Source: JBJYIN01 sp046237015 (GTDB taxonomy: Bacteria > Pseudomonadota > Gammaproteobacteria > Enterobacterales > Enterobacteriaceae). From it: DNA of 64,000 nt. Of the stretch, positions 1 to 8,057 are shown piece by piece. The notes below the pieces were generated by a model, which had not been told where the DNA came from, searched no databases, and was given only the letters and a program-made list of their open reading frames with translations. Position numbers and translations under genes: made by a program. The number at the start of each line of letters is the position of its first letter. Position 1 is the stretch's first letter. The DNA lies in NCBI RefSeq assembly GCF_046237015.1, contig NZ_JBJYIN010000001.1, positions 62,001 through 126,000 of the forward strand, in the 5' to 3' direction.

Positions 1-75
1 ACCATACATCCGATAGACACCAGGCTGGCTAGTTACGGTTTTTAGAAACGCAGAAGCGTCAAAGCTATTACTCAC
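1..75 (-). CDS. uvrC: UvrC, excinuclease ABC subunit C (5' end only)
   Basis: Nuclease subunit of the UvrABC nucleotide-excision repair complex. Only the first 25 codons are in the window. They begin with GTG and read MSNSFDASAFLKTVTSQPGV, followed by YRMYG, which matches the start of the UvrC GIY-YIG nuclease domain. The start overlaps the last 8 bases of uvrY, the gene pair usual in enterobacteria and gamma-proteobacteria, so the two are probably co-transcribed and translationally coupled. The remainder lies outside the window. Confidence 0.93.
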   Translation of the reverse strand, partial: MSNSFDASAFLKTVTSQPGVYRMYG

Positions 76-724
76 TAATTAACAATGTCTCCGCATTAAA
101 CAAACCATGGCGAATTGCCAGGTGCGTAAGTTCAACATCGCCGCTGATATTCAACTTACTGAACATCCGGTAGCGATAGCTGTTCACCGTTTTAGGGCTA
201 AGGTTTAACTGGTCCGAAATCTCAGTCACTTTCTGCCCTTTGGTGATCATTAGCATAATCTGCAATTCGCGCTCAGACAAACATTCCAACGGTGTTTCTG
301 CCTGTGGTTCCAACTGGCTTAACGCCATTTGCTGAGCAATATCTGAAGCTATATAGCGCTTACCGGCATGCACTGCACGAATAGCACAGATCACCTCCTG
401 CGGAGCAGCAGCTTTACTCACATATCCCGCAGCGCCCGCTTGCATGACTTTAGCAGGTAAAGGGTTCTCTGTATAAATAGTTAGCATGATAACTTTTATA
501 TCAGGAGAAAATCGCAAAATTTTTCGGGTTGCCTCAAGACCTCCAATTCCCGGCATGTTCATGTCCATCAAGACAACATCAGCCGTGTTGCTACGGCACC
601 ATTTTACGGCATCTTCTCCGCATGACGCTTCACCAACAACCTTAAGACCTTTGATATCGTCAAGAATGCGCCGTATCCCTGCCCGCACCAGTTCGTGGTC
701 ATCAACAAGAAAAACGCTAATCAA
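68..724 (-). CDS. uvrY: UvrY/GacA two-component response regulator
   Basis: Response regulator of the BarA-UvrY (GacS-GacA) system, which in this family activates Rsm/Csr small RNAs and so controls virulence, motility and secondary metabolism. The 218-residue product has a receiver domain with the phospho-acceptor Asp in VVLMDMNMPG and a C-terminal LuxR-type HTH (LSERELQIM to SPKTVNSYRYRM). I choose the TTG at 724 over an upstream GTG at 754: a GGAG sits 8 nt before it, and the protein then starts LISVFLVDDHELVRAG like E. coli UvrY, which also has 218 residues and uses TTG. It overlaps uvrC by 8 bp. Confidence 0.96.
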   Translation of the reverse strand: MISVFLVDDHELVRAGIRRILDDIKGLKVVGEASCGEDAVKWCRSNTADVVLMDMNMPGIGGLEATRKILRFSPDIKVIMLTIYTENPLPAKVMQAGAAGYVSKAAAPQEVICAIRAVHAGKRYIASDIAQQMALSQLEPQAETPLECLSERELQIMLMITKGQKVTEISDQLNLSPKTVNSYRYRMFSKLNISGDVELTHLAIRHGLFNAETLLISE

Positions 725-1311
725 AGAATAATTCTCCAAAAAAGAGAGTAACACTTACATAAAGAGTTGCTTGCAGGTGATACTACGTTGGTTTTAAAAA
801 ATAATGAACACTGATTTATATGAATATGTATTTTTAAATATGCCATGAAGTAATAAAGGACCGATACTACAGCATAATGATAACAATATACGGTTATGTT
901 CAACGTGTATATTGATCACATTCTTAACATTCGGATGATAACTTTAAGTTTGTTAACCCTATGTCGTTTATAACTCATATCATTGACAAAAAACTGATGC
1001 CAAACAGTGGCATACAATTGGCATTGGTTCTCATATGTCAATAAAAAAACATTATTGTAATCGTATTATTCATCAACAACTTATACCAATCATGCTTACG
1101 TTATATGAATAACATATCTTTAAAAAACATGCATGTTGAAATTTCCGCATATTTCTCAAAGAAAATTTCATCATTGATTTAATCTATAAAAATGAACCAT
1201 TAAATGTGATTAAATTTAAGTTAAGCGTATAAAAAACCGCCACTACATATGTTCATGAGTTAATAATCACCGCTAGGAATATGCACTATGCTATACTCGC
1301 CAGCATCCATT
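725..1311. other. AT-rich intergenic region upstream of uvrY, no gene seen
   Basis: About 590 bases of strongly AT-rich DNA separate uvrY from the repeat upstream of yecF. Short open frames here have no ribosome-binding site and no recognisable product. The region presumably holds the uvrY promoter, but I cannot place it with confidence. Confidence 0.5.
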
Positions 1312-1412
1312 TATACCCGCCATACTTCAAGCTGCCTGTGCGTTGGCTACGTTCGTTACTCGCCCGTTGGGGCCGCTGCTCGCAGCGTTCAAATCTGCTC
1401 CAGGTAGATTTG
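1312..1412. repeat. Partial copy of a dispersed palindromic repeat
   Basis: The first part (TATACCCG, then CATACTTCAAG, then TGTGCGTTGGCT) matches the left end of the full element at 48916-49042. After about 55 bases the copies diverge. The segment then ends in a separate hairpin with arms CAAATCT and AGATTTG near 1390-1412. Related copies lie at 25170-25233 and 60305-60382. It looks like a non-autonomous repeat family. Confidence 0.65.
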
Positions 1413-1465
1413 CCAGACTAGCAACCAGCACCGTACTTTGCGCTATTTATTGTTGAGGAGAGAAC

Positions 1466-1690
1466 ATGAGCGACATCGATTTTTCTACTACGGCTTCCGT
1501 AGAAACCTTGTCACACGAAGTAACCTGCCTGAAAGCAACCGTAACACTGTTGCTCAAAGCCATAGGTCAAGCAGATGCAGGAAAAGTCATCATCAATATG
1601 GAAAAATACATCACTCAATTGGAAGATGCCGAGCAAGCAGCTGTATTTGATAACACGATCAAACAGATCAAACATGCTTATCGTCAATAA
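1466..1690 (+). CDS. yecF: YecF family protein (DUF2594)
   Basis: Small 74-residue protein of unknown function. It shares LKA, GQADAGKV and the C-terminal IKQIKHAYRQ with E. coli YecF, which is also 74 residues and also lies next to uvrY. The start ATG has GAGGAG just upstream. In E. coli sdiA follows yecF; here no LuxR-type regulator follows. The protein has no signal peptide or membrane segment, so it is probably cytoplasmic. Confidence 0.88.
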   Translation: MSDIDFSTTASVETLSHEVTCLKATVTLLLKAIGQADAGKVIINMEKYITQLEDAEQAAVFDNTIKQIKHAYRQ

Positions 1691-1748
1691 GTGACCCATT
1701 TATAATCTGCTGGCATTTTTTCTTACCGTCAGCTGTATCTTTATGTAC

Positions 1749-1778
1749 GGCAAGGCCATAAAACAGCATGCCCTTGCC
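1749..1778. terminator. Possible stem-loop between yecF and the convergent gene
   Basis: Arms GGCAAGG and CCTTGCC enclose a 16-nt loop between two convergent genes. There is no good U-tract on either side, so a role as terminator is only suggested by position. Confidence 0.3.
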
Positions 1779-1834
1779 AGAAAACGACACAAATCAGTAG
1801 CTGGTGATAGATACACAACACAGTAACGTTTGTG

Positions 1835-2125
1835 TTACATCTGATCTTTCAAATACTGCAACTTGATTAAGAGCTCTCTTTCCATTTTCTTATATTGCGT
1901 CAATTCACTTACCAGAGCCTTATCCATAAACTGTCTTCGGGCAATCGCTTTCCTTTCATCCACCAGATGCCTTAGTTCAGTGAAACATTCATTGATCTTG
2001 TACTCTTTGGCTTTCTCCGAGCAAATAATCTCATGGATTGCCTGGCTCAGTTCAGACAATGAGATGATGGAGTTTGGATCCTGATGACTTTTTTCCACGA
2101 TAGCTAGCAATCTGTCAAATCCCAT
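1835..2125 (-). CDS. Hypothetical 96-residue protein
   Basis: I do not recognise this protein. The start is well supported by GGAGG 5 nt before the ATG. The product is highly charged and predicted mainly helical (for example LRHLVDERKAIARRQF and KKMERELLIKLQYLKDQM), with no signal peptide or membrane segment. It faces yecF convergently. It may be a small regulatory or protein-interaction protein, but nothing in the sequence shows a function. Confidence 0.6.
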   Translation of the reverse strand: MGFDRLLAIVEKSHQDPNSIISLSELSQAIHEIICSEKAKEYKINECFTELRHLVDERKAIARRQFMDKALVSELTQYKKMERELLIKLQYLKDQM

Positions 2126-2461
2126 GTAGCCTCCAGATTCATAACCGTCAATTATTTCAAATCCGATCGGTAATATTTACAACCAAGATGCATGGTGAAG
2201 ATTAAACCACATTGAGTATAGCACTTCGCTATCAATGTAAAGCGGTAGAAAGGAAGCGGTTATCCAAGCATAAGTTCTCAGACTGGTTCAATGATCATGC
2301 CGAAACGATATGGACACTCATTAATTTCAATACGATTGAAATAAGGCTATCGTGTTATACTTCCGATCTCAGTTTCTTACCAAAATGAATTGACAGGTAA
2401 AATTGTCCTTTTGCCATTTGCTCAACAGTAGTAATTTTAATTTGGAAAAACATCAGAATAG

Positions 2462-2494
2462 TTAAAAAACATTTTATGTCAGAATGTTTTTTAA
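2462..2494. terminator. Symmetric AT-rich stem-loop
   Basis: A perfect 12-bp inverted repeat, TTAAAAAACATT and AATGTTTTTTAA, surrounds a 9-nt loop. Its A/T-flanked form could act as a bidirectional terminator. The rest of the gap from 2126 to 2605 shows no gene. Confidence 0.4.
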
Positions 2495-2605
2495 TACCGC
2501 GATGAGAATAGAATAAAGAATTTATGCAAAAATAATGTGAATAAAAAACGACAACGAATAACAGAGAGGAAATAATTCATTAAAATAAAAAAACACTAGA
2601 ATTGT

Positions 2606-2681
2606 TGGTGGGTCGTCGGGGGTTCGAACCCCGGACCAATTGATTAAGAGTCAACTGCTCTACCGACTGAGCTAACGACCC
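2606..2681 (-). tRNA. tRNA-Lys (anticodon CUU)
   Basis: A full 76-nt tRNA with encoded CCA. The acceptor stem is GGGTCGT/ACGACCC, the D stem GCTC/GAGC, the anticodon stem GTTGA/TCAAT with loop CTCTTAA, and the T stem CGGGG/CCCCG with loop TTCGAAC. The anticodon is CTT, which reads AAG. The body closely resembles enterobacterial tRNA-Lys(UUU), but the T stem differs. A poly-U stretch follows on the minus strand near 2588-2594. Confidence 0.97.
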
Positions 2682-2692
2682 AACGGGGACGG

Positions 2693-2721
2693 ATTATTCT
2701 CTTCTTAGAGGCAACTGTCAA
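2693..2721 (-). promoter_or_regulatory. Sigma-70 promoter of the tRNA-Lys gene
   Basis: On the minus strand TTGACA (2721-2716) is separated by 17 nt from AATAAT (2698-2693). A GC-rich discriminator (CCGTCCCCG) lies before the tRNA, as expected for a stringently controlled stable-RNA promoter. Confidence 0.65.
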
Positions 2722-3020
2722 ATAGTTCATTCTAATTTTTTTCTTAGCTTATTATTGCTACAAATTACATTGTGAGCCATGCCTGACTTTGATAGTCTAC
2801 GCGCCGAATACCCCTAACTCTCCCTCATATTCAATATTCCGTTTATTCAGGGCAAAAAACAGACAGAATTATGTCGTGCAATTCAATTGTTCACACTATC
2901 AATGTAAAGCATTCTCTATAATGAATGCTGCGATTACGTTATCTTACCTATGACGATACTAACGAGAGCCACTCAAGAGCTCGCGACAACATCACAAATA
3001 AAAACAGGAAATGGTAATAA

Positions 3021-4427
3021 ATGACAGACCAACCAAAAGAGGCATCAAGCCTTGCCGACACAAGCAAAGATGAAGGGTTGAGGCGCAACTTAACCAACCG
3101 ACATATTCAATTGATTGCCATCGGCGGTGCTATCGGCACTGGGCTATTTATGGGGTCGGGAAAAACTATCAGTCTTGCGGGTCCTTCAATCATTTTCGTT
3201 TATATGATTATTGGCTTCGTGTTGTTTTTTGTCATGAGAGCAATGGGCGAACTGTTGCTATCAGACTTAAATTACAAATCATTTAGTGATTTCGCAGCCG
3301 ACCTGCTTGGTCCCTGGGCTGGTTTTTTCACTGGCTGGACCTATTGGTTTTGCTGGGTTGTCACTGGCATTGCAGATGTCGTCGCTATTAGTGCTTATGC
3401 CCAGTTCTGGTTCCCTGATCTTTCCCAGTGGATATCCTCACTACTGTGCGTTCTCTTGTTACTCACACTGAATCTCGCCACCGTGAAGTTGTTTGGCGAG
3501 ATGGAGTTCTGGTTTGCTATGATAAAAATCGTGGCGATCGTGGCACTCATTATTGTTGGCGCAGTGTTAGTGATGATGCATTTTCCTTCCCCCTCGGGCT
3601 CAACCGCATCATTTAGTCATTTATGGAATGACGGGGGAATGTTTCCCAAGGGGCTCAGTGGCTTTTTTGCCGGTTTTCAGATAGCCGTATTTGCTTTTGT
3701 CGGTATTGAACTTGTCGGCACTACTGCGGCAGAGACAAAGAACCCGCGCGTCGTACTCCCAAGAGCTATCAACGCCATTCCTATTCGAATCATTATGTTT
3801 TACGTATTTTCACTCGTGATGATTATGTCGGTCACGCCTTGGAGATCCATCGCCCCCGATCGTAGTCCATTTGTTGAAATGTTTGTCTTAGTGGGTTTAC
3901 CAGCAGCGGCCAGCGTCATTAACTTTGTCGTGCTCACTTCAGCAGCATCGTCAGCCAACAGTGGGGTTTTCTCTACCAGCCGAATGCTTTTTGGCTTGGC
4001 AAAACAAGGGGATGCACCAAAACGCTTTGGTATGTTATCCAAACGAGCAGTCCCTTCCGCTGGCCTGCTATTCTCATGCATCTGTTTATTGTCTGGGGTT
4101 GTATTAATTTATCTGATCCCAAATGTAATGACGGTCTTTACTTTGGTCACTACGGTCTCGGCCATTTTATTCATGTTTATCTGGAGCATTATCCTCAGTG
4201 CTTATCTGGCGTATCGCAAGAAACGACCTCATTTACATGCCAGCTCACAATATAAGATGCCATGGGGTATTTTCATGTGTTGGATTTGCCTGGCATTTTT
4301 TGCCTTTGTTATTGTCTTACTTACACTACAGCCAGATACGCTACAAGCGCTACTCGTCACACCGATCTGGTTTGTTATTTTAGCAATAACATATCAGTTT
4401 ATTCGCAGAAAGAAGCACATCTTATAA
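3021..4427 (+). CDS. cycA: D-serine/D-alanine/glycine permease CycA
   Basis: Proton-coupled importer of glycine, D-alanine, D-serine and the analogue D-cycloserine in the inner membrane (APC superfamily, amino-acid transporter family). The 468 residues form about 12 membrane segments. The N-terminal block LRRNLTNRHIQLIAIGGAIG and segments such as GWTYWFCWVVTG and NFVVLTSAASSANSG are almost identical to E. coli CycA. A single gene, it ends in a stem-loop. The leader before the start (ACAACATCACAAATAAAAAC) is C/A-rich, like targets of the GcvB small RNA known to repress cycA in enterics; GcvB control here is inference. Confidence 0.96.
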   Translation: MTDQPKEASSLADTSKDEGLRRNLTNRHIQLIAIGGAIGTGLFMGSGKTISLAGPSIIFVYMIIGFVLFFVMRAMGELLLSDLNYKSFSDFAADLLGPWAGFFTGWTYWFCWVVTGIADVVAISAYAQFWFPDLSQWISSLLCVLLLLTLNLATVKLFGEMEFWFAMIKIVAIVALIIVGAVLVMMHFPSPSGSTASFSHLWNDGGMFPKGLSGFFAGFQIAVFAFVGIELVGTTAAETKNPRVVLPRAINAIPIRIIMFYVFSLVMIMSVTPWRSIAPDRSPFVEMFVLVGLPAAASVINFVVLTSAASSANSGVFSTSRMLFGLAKQGDAPKRFGMLSKRAVPSAGLLFSCICLLSGVVLIYLIPNVMTVFTLVTTVSAILFMFIWSIILSAYLAYRKKRPHLHASSQYKMPWGIFMCWICLAFFAFVIVLLTLQPDTLQALLVTPIWFVILAITYQFIRRKKHIL

Positions 4428-4453
4428 GAACACAAGAATAAACATCACTCAAC

Positions 4454-4488
4454 AAAGACGCTGGTTAATAATCGGCGTCTTTTATTTA
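4454..4488 (+). terminator. Rho-independent terminator of cycA
   Basis: AAAGACGC and GCGTCTTT pair around a 13-nt loop and are followed by a T-rich run (TTTATTT), 27 nt after the cycA stop codon. Confidence 0.8.
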
Positions 4489-4605
4489 AAAGTCATATTA
4501 ATCAAAAAAGTATCCGATTATTTTATAAAAGATGGTTATCATCAATAAATGATAAAGAGAAAATATTGCTATGCTGCAACTCTCCATACCAACGATATAA
4601 TTAAA

Positions 4606-4872
4606 TTAATCTCTTAATGAAAGTGTTGTGCTCAGGTTTATGTTGCGACTTAATAATTCGTCGGCTAAGTAGCCATGATCCATTGCACACTGAGTATCTT
4701 TCCCTAACTCACTTTTCATCCTCTTTGCCAGCGCACTCAGTTTATCATCGTCCAATGTCGAAACAATCGTAAAAACTAATGTTTCCAATGACTTAATTTT
4801 AGCATCAAGCTCTTTTTCTTTAATTTCCTTTTCTGCCAACTTTATTAGAAGGTGAGACAGAATATTATTCAT
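4606..4872 (-). CDS. iraP: IraP-like anti-adaptor protein
   Basis: Probable relative of IraP, which binds the adaptor RssB and so protects the stress sigma factor RpoS from ClpXP. The 88 residues begin MNNILSHLLIKLAEKEIKEK, followed by ELDAKIKSLETLV, in line with E. coli IraP (86 residues: [23 protein letters not shown]). The N-terminal half is a predicted coiled coil. The C-terminal half (YLADELLSRNIN) is less conserved. The start has AAGGAG 5 nt upstream. In E. coli iraP responds to phosphate starvation and PhoP; nothing here confirms that. Confidence 0.72.
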   Translation of the reverse strand: MNNILSHLLIKLAEKEIKEKELDAKIKSLETLVFTIVSTLDDDKLSALAKRMKSELGKDTQCAMDHGYLADELLSRNINLSTTLSLRD

Positions 4873-5100
4873 TTTAACTCCTTGGTTAAAAAACCATCGT
4901 CATACACACCACAAATCGCCAACATTGAGTTGACACAAAGAGGTAGAGAAAACATAACGAGGATTAATGTAACACTGGAACCTCTTGTACTGCTAGCACA
5001 TATCACAATTTTAAGAGTATCTATTCAAGCTACAGTAATTAAAATGAAATAAATAAAAAAAAGCCCTCATTGATTATAATTATTAAAACACCATTTCACA

Positions 5101-5129
5101 TAGCCAGTCATTGACATCATGACTGGCTA
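5101..5129. terminator. Strong stem-loop downstream of nac
   Basis: A perfect 11-bp stem (TAGCCAGTCAT / ATGACTGGCTA) with a 7-nt loop lies 22 bp beyond the nac stop codon. It lacks a clear U-tract. It marks the end of the shortened nac transcript. Confidence 0.55.
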
Positions 5130-5150
5130 TTAGATCTATATGTTTACAGA

Positions 5151-5411
5151 TTATCGTACCCCATTGACCGCACTTTTCGCTTGCTCACACTGAGACAAAA
5201 TAGTCTGTGCATGCGAATAAAGAATCCGCCCCGCTTCTGTTGGGGTAACTCCACGTCTGCTGCGTACCAGTAACTGCTTTTCAAGTTCACTCTCCAGCGT
5301 AGCAACCTGTTGGCTCAGCGCGGGTTGTGCAATATGCAACAACTCAGCAGCCTGCGTCAGGCTACCGATATCAACGATTTTCACAAAATACTTGAGCCGT
5401 CTAAGATTCAT
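5151..5411 (-). CDS. nac: Truncated Nac (nitrogen assimilation control, DNA-binding part only)
   Basis: LysR-type regulator that in enterics links NtrC to sigma-70 promoters. The 86 residues (MNLRRLKYFVKIVDIGSLTQ, then AAELLHIAQPALSQQVATLE) match the N-terminal winged HTH of Nac, about 305 residues in full. After EQAKSAVNGVR a stop follows and the whole effector and oligomerisation domain is missing. The downstream bases hold only a stem-loop, not a decayed remainder. The sigma-54 promoter is intact and the start has AGGAGG, so the short form is probably expressed. Nac does not depend on a small-molecule coinducer in Klebsiella, so a DNA-binding fragment could still act. It could also be a relic. 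Confidence 0.85.
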   Translation of the reverse strand: MNLRRLKYFVKIVDIGSLTQAAELLHIAQPALSQQVATLESELEKQLLVRSRRGVTPTEAGRILYSHAQTILSQCEQAKSAVNGVR

Positions 5412-5443
5412 GTCTGCCTCCTGAGTAGTTACTCTAAAGAGGT

Positions 5444-5459
5444 AGCAAAAAGCGCGCCA
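5444..5459 (-). promoter_or_regulatory. Sigma-54 promoter of nac
   Basis: On the minus strand TGGCGCGCTTTTTGCT fits the sigma-54 consensus (TGGCACG-N4-TTGCW) with GG and GC dinucleotides at the required spacing. It lies 33 bp before the nac start codon. This agrees with NtrC-dependent transcription of nac in other enterics. Confidence 0.8.
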
Positions 5460-5592
5460 TATTATGTTTTCATGCCTAAGAAAAAGTGATACCTCATTGA
5501 TAAGCCACAGGTAAAATAAGGAAAAGCAATGATTCTGCTAACCAAAACACCTGATTTAGCATGAGAAATCAGTGACCAGGCCAAGGCTCATC

Positions 5593-5609
5593 TGCACCAT
5601 CCTAAAGCA
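5593..5609 (-). promoter_or_regulatory. Possible NtrC enhancer site for nac
   Basis: TGCACCA-TCC-TAAAGCA has one perfect and one degenerate half of the NtrC consensus (TGCACCA-N3-TGGTGCA). It lies about 135 bp upstream of the sigma-54 promoter, a normal enhancer distance. Weak on its own. Confidence 0.35.
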
Positions 5610-5790
5610 AAGCCTGCTATTTTAAGGTGCGGCCCTGCCCGATAATCCGTGCCCTTCATGACTTTTTTGTGTTCAACTTGAGCAATAATTTCAATACGTT
5701 GGTTATTAGTTCGGCAATCAAGCGCGCCAAGCGATAACAGCCTTTGACAACCTGAAACGCTCCCGCTATCATCCATCGCACTTAACCGAT

Positions 5791-5866
5791 TCCTCTGTAG
5801 TTCAGTCGGTAGAACGGCGGACTGTTAATCCGTATGTCACTGGTTCGAGTCCAGTCAGAGGAGCCA
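5791..5866 (+). tRNA. tRNA-Asn (anticodon GUU)
   Basis: A complete 76-nt tRNA including CCA, essentially identical to E. coli tRNA-Asn. The acceptor stem is TCCTCTG/CAGAGGA, the anticodon loop CTGTTAA and the T loop TTCGAGT. tRNA-Asn genes are common attachment sites for genomic islands in enterics. The region just downstream is accessory in character, but I see no intact integrase. Confidence 0.98.
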
Positions 5867-5873
5867 AATTTAG

Positions 5874-5908
5874 AAAATCCCGCTTAAGGCAACTTAAGCG
5901 GGATTTTT
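5874..5908 (+). terminator. Rho-independent terminator of tRNA-Asn
   Basis: AATCCCGCTTAAG and CTTAAGCGGGATT pair perfectly around GCAA and are followed by TTTTGTTTTT. Confidence 0.92.
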
Positions 5909-5911
5909 GTT

Positions 5912-6300
5912 TTTATCATTTTATTCAATGCGTTCACGTGAAAAAATATCTCCGATGCATTTTCAGTTTACCCTCCGCATCAAGAGAATTTGGTGGTCAG
6001 ATTTGGGGTCACGTTGGTTCGATAACGGGGTGACCCTCATCTAAAACGGGGCGAGCACACATCTCCACAATACAAACCATTCTGAACGATTTCCTAACTC
6101 AGCAAAAAAGAGCATAACCGAGCATGAAAGTATTAACCGGTAAAAACGTGGGTAAAGAAAAGTGTCAGAACGCATCAGGTTCCGGGTGAGAATGAAGTCT
6201 ACATCATCACGCCCGAATCTACCTGGATAGATATAGTCGATAACGGCATACGCAAGAAATCACATTAAAAAAACAATAAAACTCAATACATTAAAGCACA
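5912..6300. other. Non-coding or decayed stretch after tRNA-Asn
   Basis: About 390 bases without a convincing gene. Two short overlapping frames occur: one from ATG 6124 (MKVLTGKNVGKEK) that stops near 6190, and one in the next frame ending at 6267 with ENEVYIITPESTWIDI. Together they look like the remains of a frameshifted small gene. No tRNA 3'-end duplication that would mark an island boundary is obvious in the nearby bases. Confidence 0.35.
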
Positions 6301-6304
6301 CCCA

Positions 6305-7069
6305 CTATTCAACCACCTCAATTCGCATGCTTACATGGCGAAAATCTGAAATATTCGTGTTCCTACTCACTACTGCAACATCAATATCTTCACAAGAAGC
6401 GACTTTGTATCTGGCAATCTGGGGCATTTTATCCGCCGTGACAGCTGCAATAACTTCATTGCTTTGACTAAGCACCTCCTTTTTAAAGCAAGCATCTTCA
6501 TAATAAACAGCGCTAAGGCCAGCCTGAGGATCCAGTCCACAAACGCCAATAAATGTCTGATCGAAAACCATGTCTCTAATTTGATTAACCGTATCTGAGC
6601 CCAATGTGCTCCCCGTTAGTGGGTTTACTTTCCCCCCAAGCATAATCAGTTCACCTTTATGACGGCTACTCATCGCCGCGGCTATCTGAGGTGAATTCGT
6701 GACGACAGTCAGTTCCATTTCTTCTGGAATAAATTCCACCATCGCTAGATAGGTTGAGCCCGCATCAATAAAAATGCAGGTGCCAGCCTTAATCATTTGT
6801 GCGCATCTTCTCGCAACATGAGATTTCTCCGTAGGGTTCTGAGACATCCTGACCTCAAAACTGGCCGATTGTTTAATCTGACTTACGGCTCCACCATACA
6901 CTTTTTTACACACTCCCCGCCTTGCTAACTCTTGTAAATCCCTGCGAATAGTGTGTTCTGAGACACCTAACTTACTTGCCAGGTCAGTACCAATAACTCG
7001 TCCTGTCTCAATGAGAATCTGCTGAATCAGAGACTGCCGCTGATCCGGCAATGCATCATAATCTGTCAC
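6305..7069 (-). CDS. DeoR/GlpR family transcriptional regulator
   Basis: Cytoplasmic repressor of the DeoR family (254 residues), normally controlling sugar or polyol metabolism and sensing a phosphorylated sugar. The N-terminal winged HTH (RQSLIQQILIETGRV, then LASKLGVSEHTIRRDLQEL) is followed by the sensor domain with FIDAGSTYLAM, VVTNS and MLGGKVNPLTGSTLG, as in GlpR and DeoR. No sugar operon adjoins it. The only neighbour is a divergently placed ORF of unknown function. The regulon and ligand cannot be told. Confidence 0.85.
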   Translation of the reverse strand: MTDYDALPDQRQSLIQQILIETGRVIGTDLASKLGVSEHTIRRDLQELARRGVCKKVYGGAVSQIKQSASFEVRMSQNPTEKSHVARRCAQMIKAGTCIFIDAGSTYLAMVEFIPEEMELTVVTNSPQIAAAMSSRHKGELIMLGGKVNPLTGSTLGSDTVNQIRDMVFDQTFIGVCGLDPQAGLSAVYYEDACFKKEVLSQSNEVIAAVTADKMPQIARYKVASCEDIDVAVVSRNTNISDFRHVSMRIEVVE

Positions 7070-7308
7070 ATTACGCCCTCAAATAAACACAATATTGCAC
7101 AATCAATCACAATATATCATAGTGTACTCATATCTATAATACACACTCAGGCTCACAGTGTGTGTACCTAAAGAGTACAGCAACACACCTTAGACAAGAC
7201 TAACTGCTCGACGATGTCTGAGCCAGAGTAAGAATCATAGAGAATGAACCTAACATGAAGATGCAATGTTGGGCGGTGTAGTAGAAGGAAAATGGACAGG
7301 AGAAAATG

Positions 7309-7713
7309 ATGACCCAAGCAATGATTACCGAGGAGCCCGATAAGTCCGTCGATATGCTTAAAAAACACACTATATCTTGGTTTATCCATCATAAAAAGAA
7401 AGATCCGGCCCAACTGTTTTACCTTTATCTCGTGGAATCAACATCAGGTCATTTTCAGCATGAATATGCACACATACTTAGCAATGCAATGCCATGTTAT
7501 ACCGAGATTTTTTGGCAACTTACCAACCAATTGTCAGATGGAGTTTCACAAGCCATTCCGTTACCTGTGCTGAAAACACGTCGTATATTCGGTATGATTA
7601 TCTACTGGTTATTCCACCACTATAATGGGCAAGAAAGCGGTATACCGGAAAAAGAGGACGCACTGGATATTTTTACTGGCATTTTGAAAAATCATGTATT
7701 GAAGCTGTGGTAA
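7309..7713 (+). CDS. Unrecognised 134-residue protein, TetR C-terminal-like
   Basis: Not confidently recognised. AGGAG precedes two consecutive ATG codons; the second (7309) has the better 6-nt spacing. The product is helical and aromatic-rich (WFIHHKKKDPAQLFYLYLVE, then KTRRIFGMIIYWLFHHYNG). Its helix pattern recalls the ligand-binding half of TetR-family regulators, but no DNA-binding HTH precedes it in any frame. It may be a TetR fragment or an unrelated helical protein. It lies divergent from the DeoR-type gene in an AT-rich accessory segment. Confidence 0.45.
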   Translation: MTQAMITEEPDKSVDMLKKHTISWFIHHKKKDPAQLFYLYLVESTSGHFQHEYAHILSNAMPCYTEIFWQLTNQLSDGVSQAIPLPVLKTRRIFGMIIYWLFHHYNGQESGIPEKEDALDIFTGILKNHVLKLW

Positions 7714-8057
7714 TCATGAGAAATAACTTCAGTATTGATGTGCTGACATGCGCGATACGAATAGCCAATCGCAGCCTTAGTTAAAACAGTCTCATCAAAT
7801 AAAATGCACAAATCATTTCTCTGGTTATAGACCACCACTGAGTGAGTTCACATATTGTCATTACGTTGGGAAAAACGAAAAATTACTAGCGCTAAACAGA
7901 TAGTTAGCTAACAGGCTCGGTGCTCTCCGAACCTGTTAACATCAAGTTCACTGCGTTATACCAAATGAAAATACCTAATCATCTGGAATCGATGTAGGAT
8001 ACATTCCATCATGTCCCCATACCTATACCGAAAAATAGGCAATATTCTCATCAGGCA
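7714..8057. other. Gap with one stem-loop, no gene seen
   Basis: This 344-bp stretch has no supported gene. At 7909-7938 a stem-loop pairs TAACAGG-x-TCGG with CCGA-x-CCTGTTA (11 of 12 pairs). It could end transcripts from either the upstream ORF or the convergent oxidoreductase, although it lacks a U-tract. Confidence 0.4.

Noticed and set aside
1691..2125. sdiA next to yecF
   Set aside because: E. coli has sdiA here, but the only gene present encodes 96 residues without autoinducer-binding or HTH motifs.
5588..5776. 62-codon frame between nac and tRNA-Asn
   Set aside because: No ribosome-binding site or homology, and it covers the likely promoter of tRNA-Asn and the upstream control region of nac.
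5912..7069. Genomic island integrated at tRNA-Asn
   Set aside because: The region downstream is accessory in look, but no integrase, no direct repeat of the tRNA 3' end and no mobility genes were seen.
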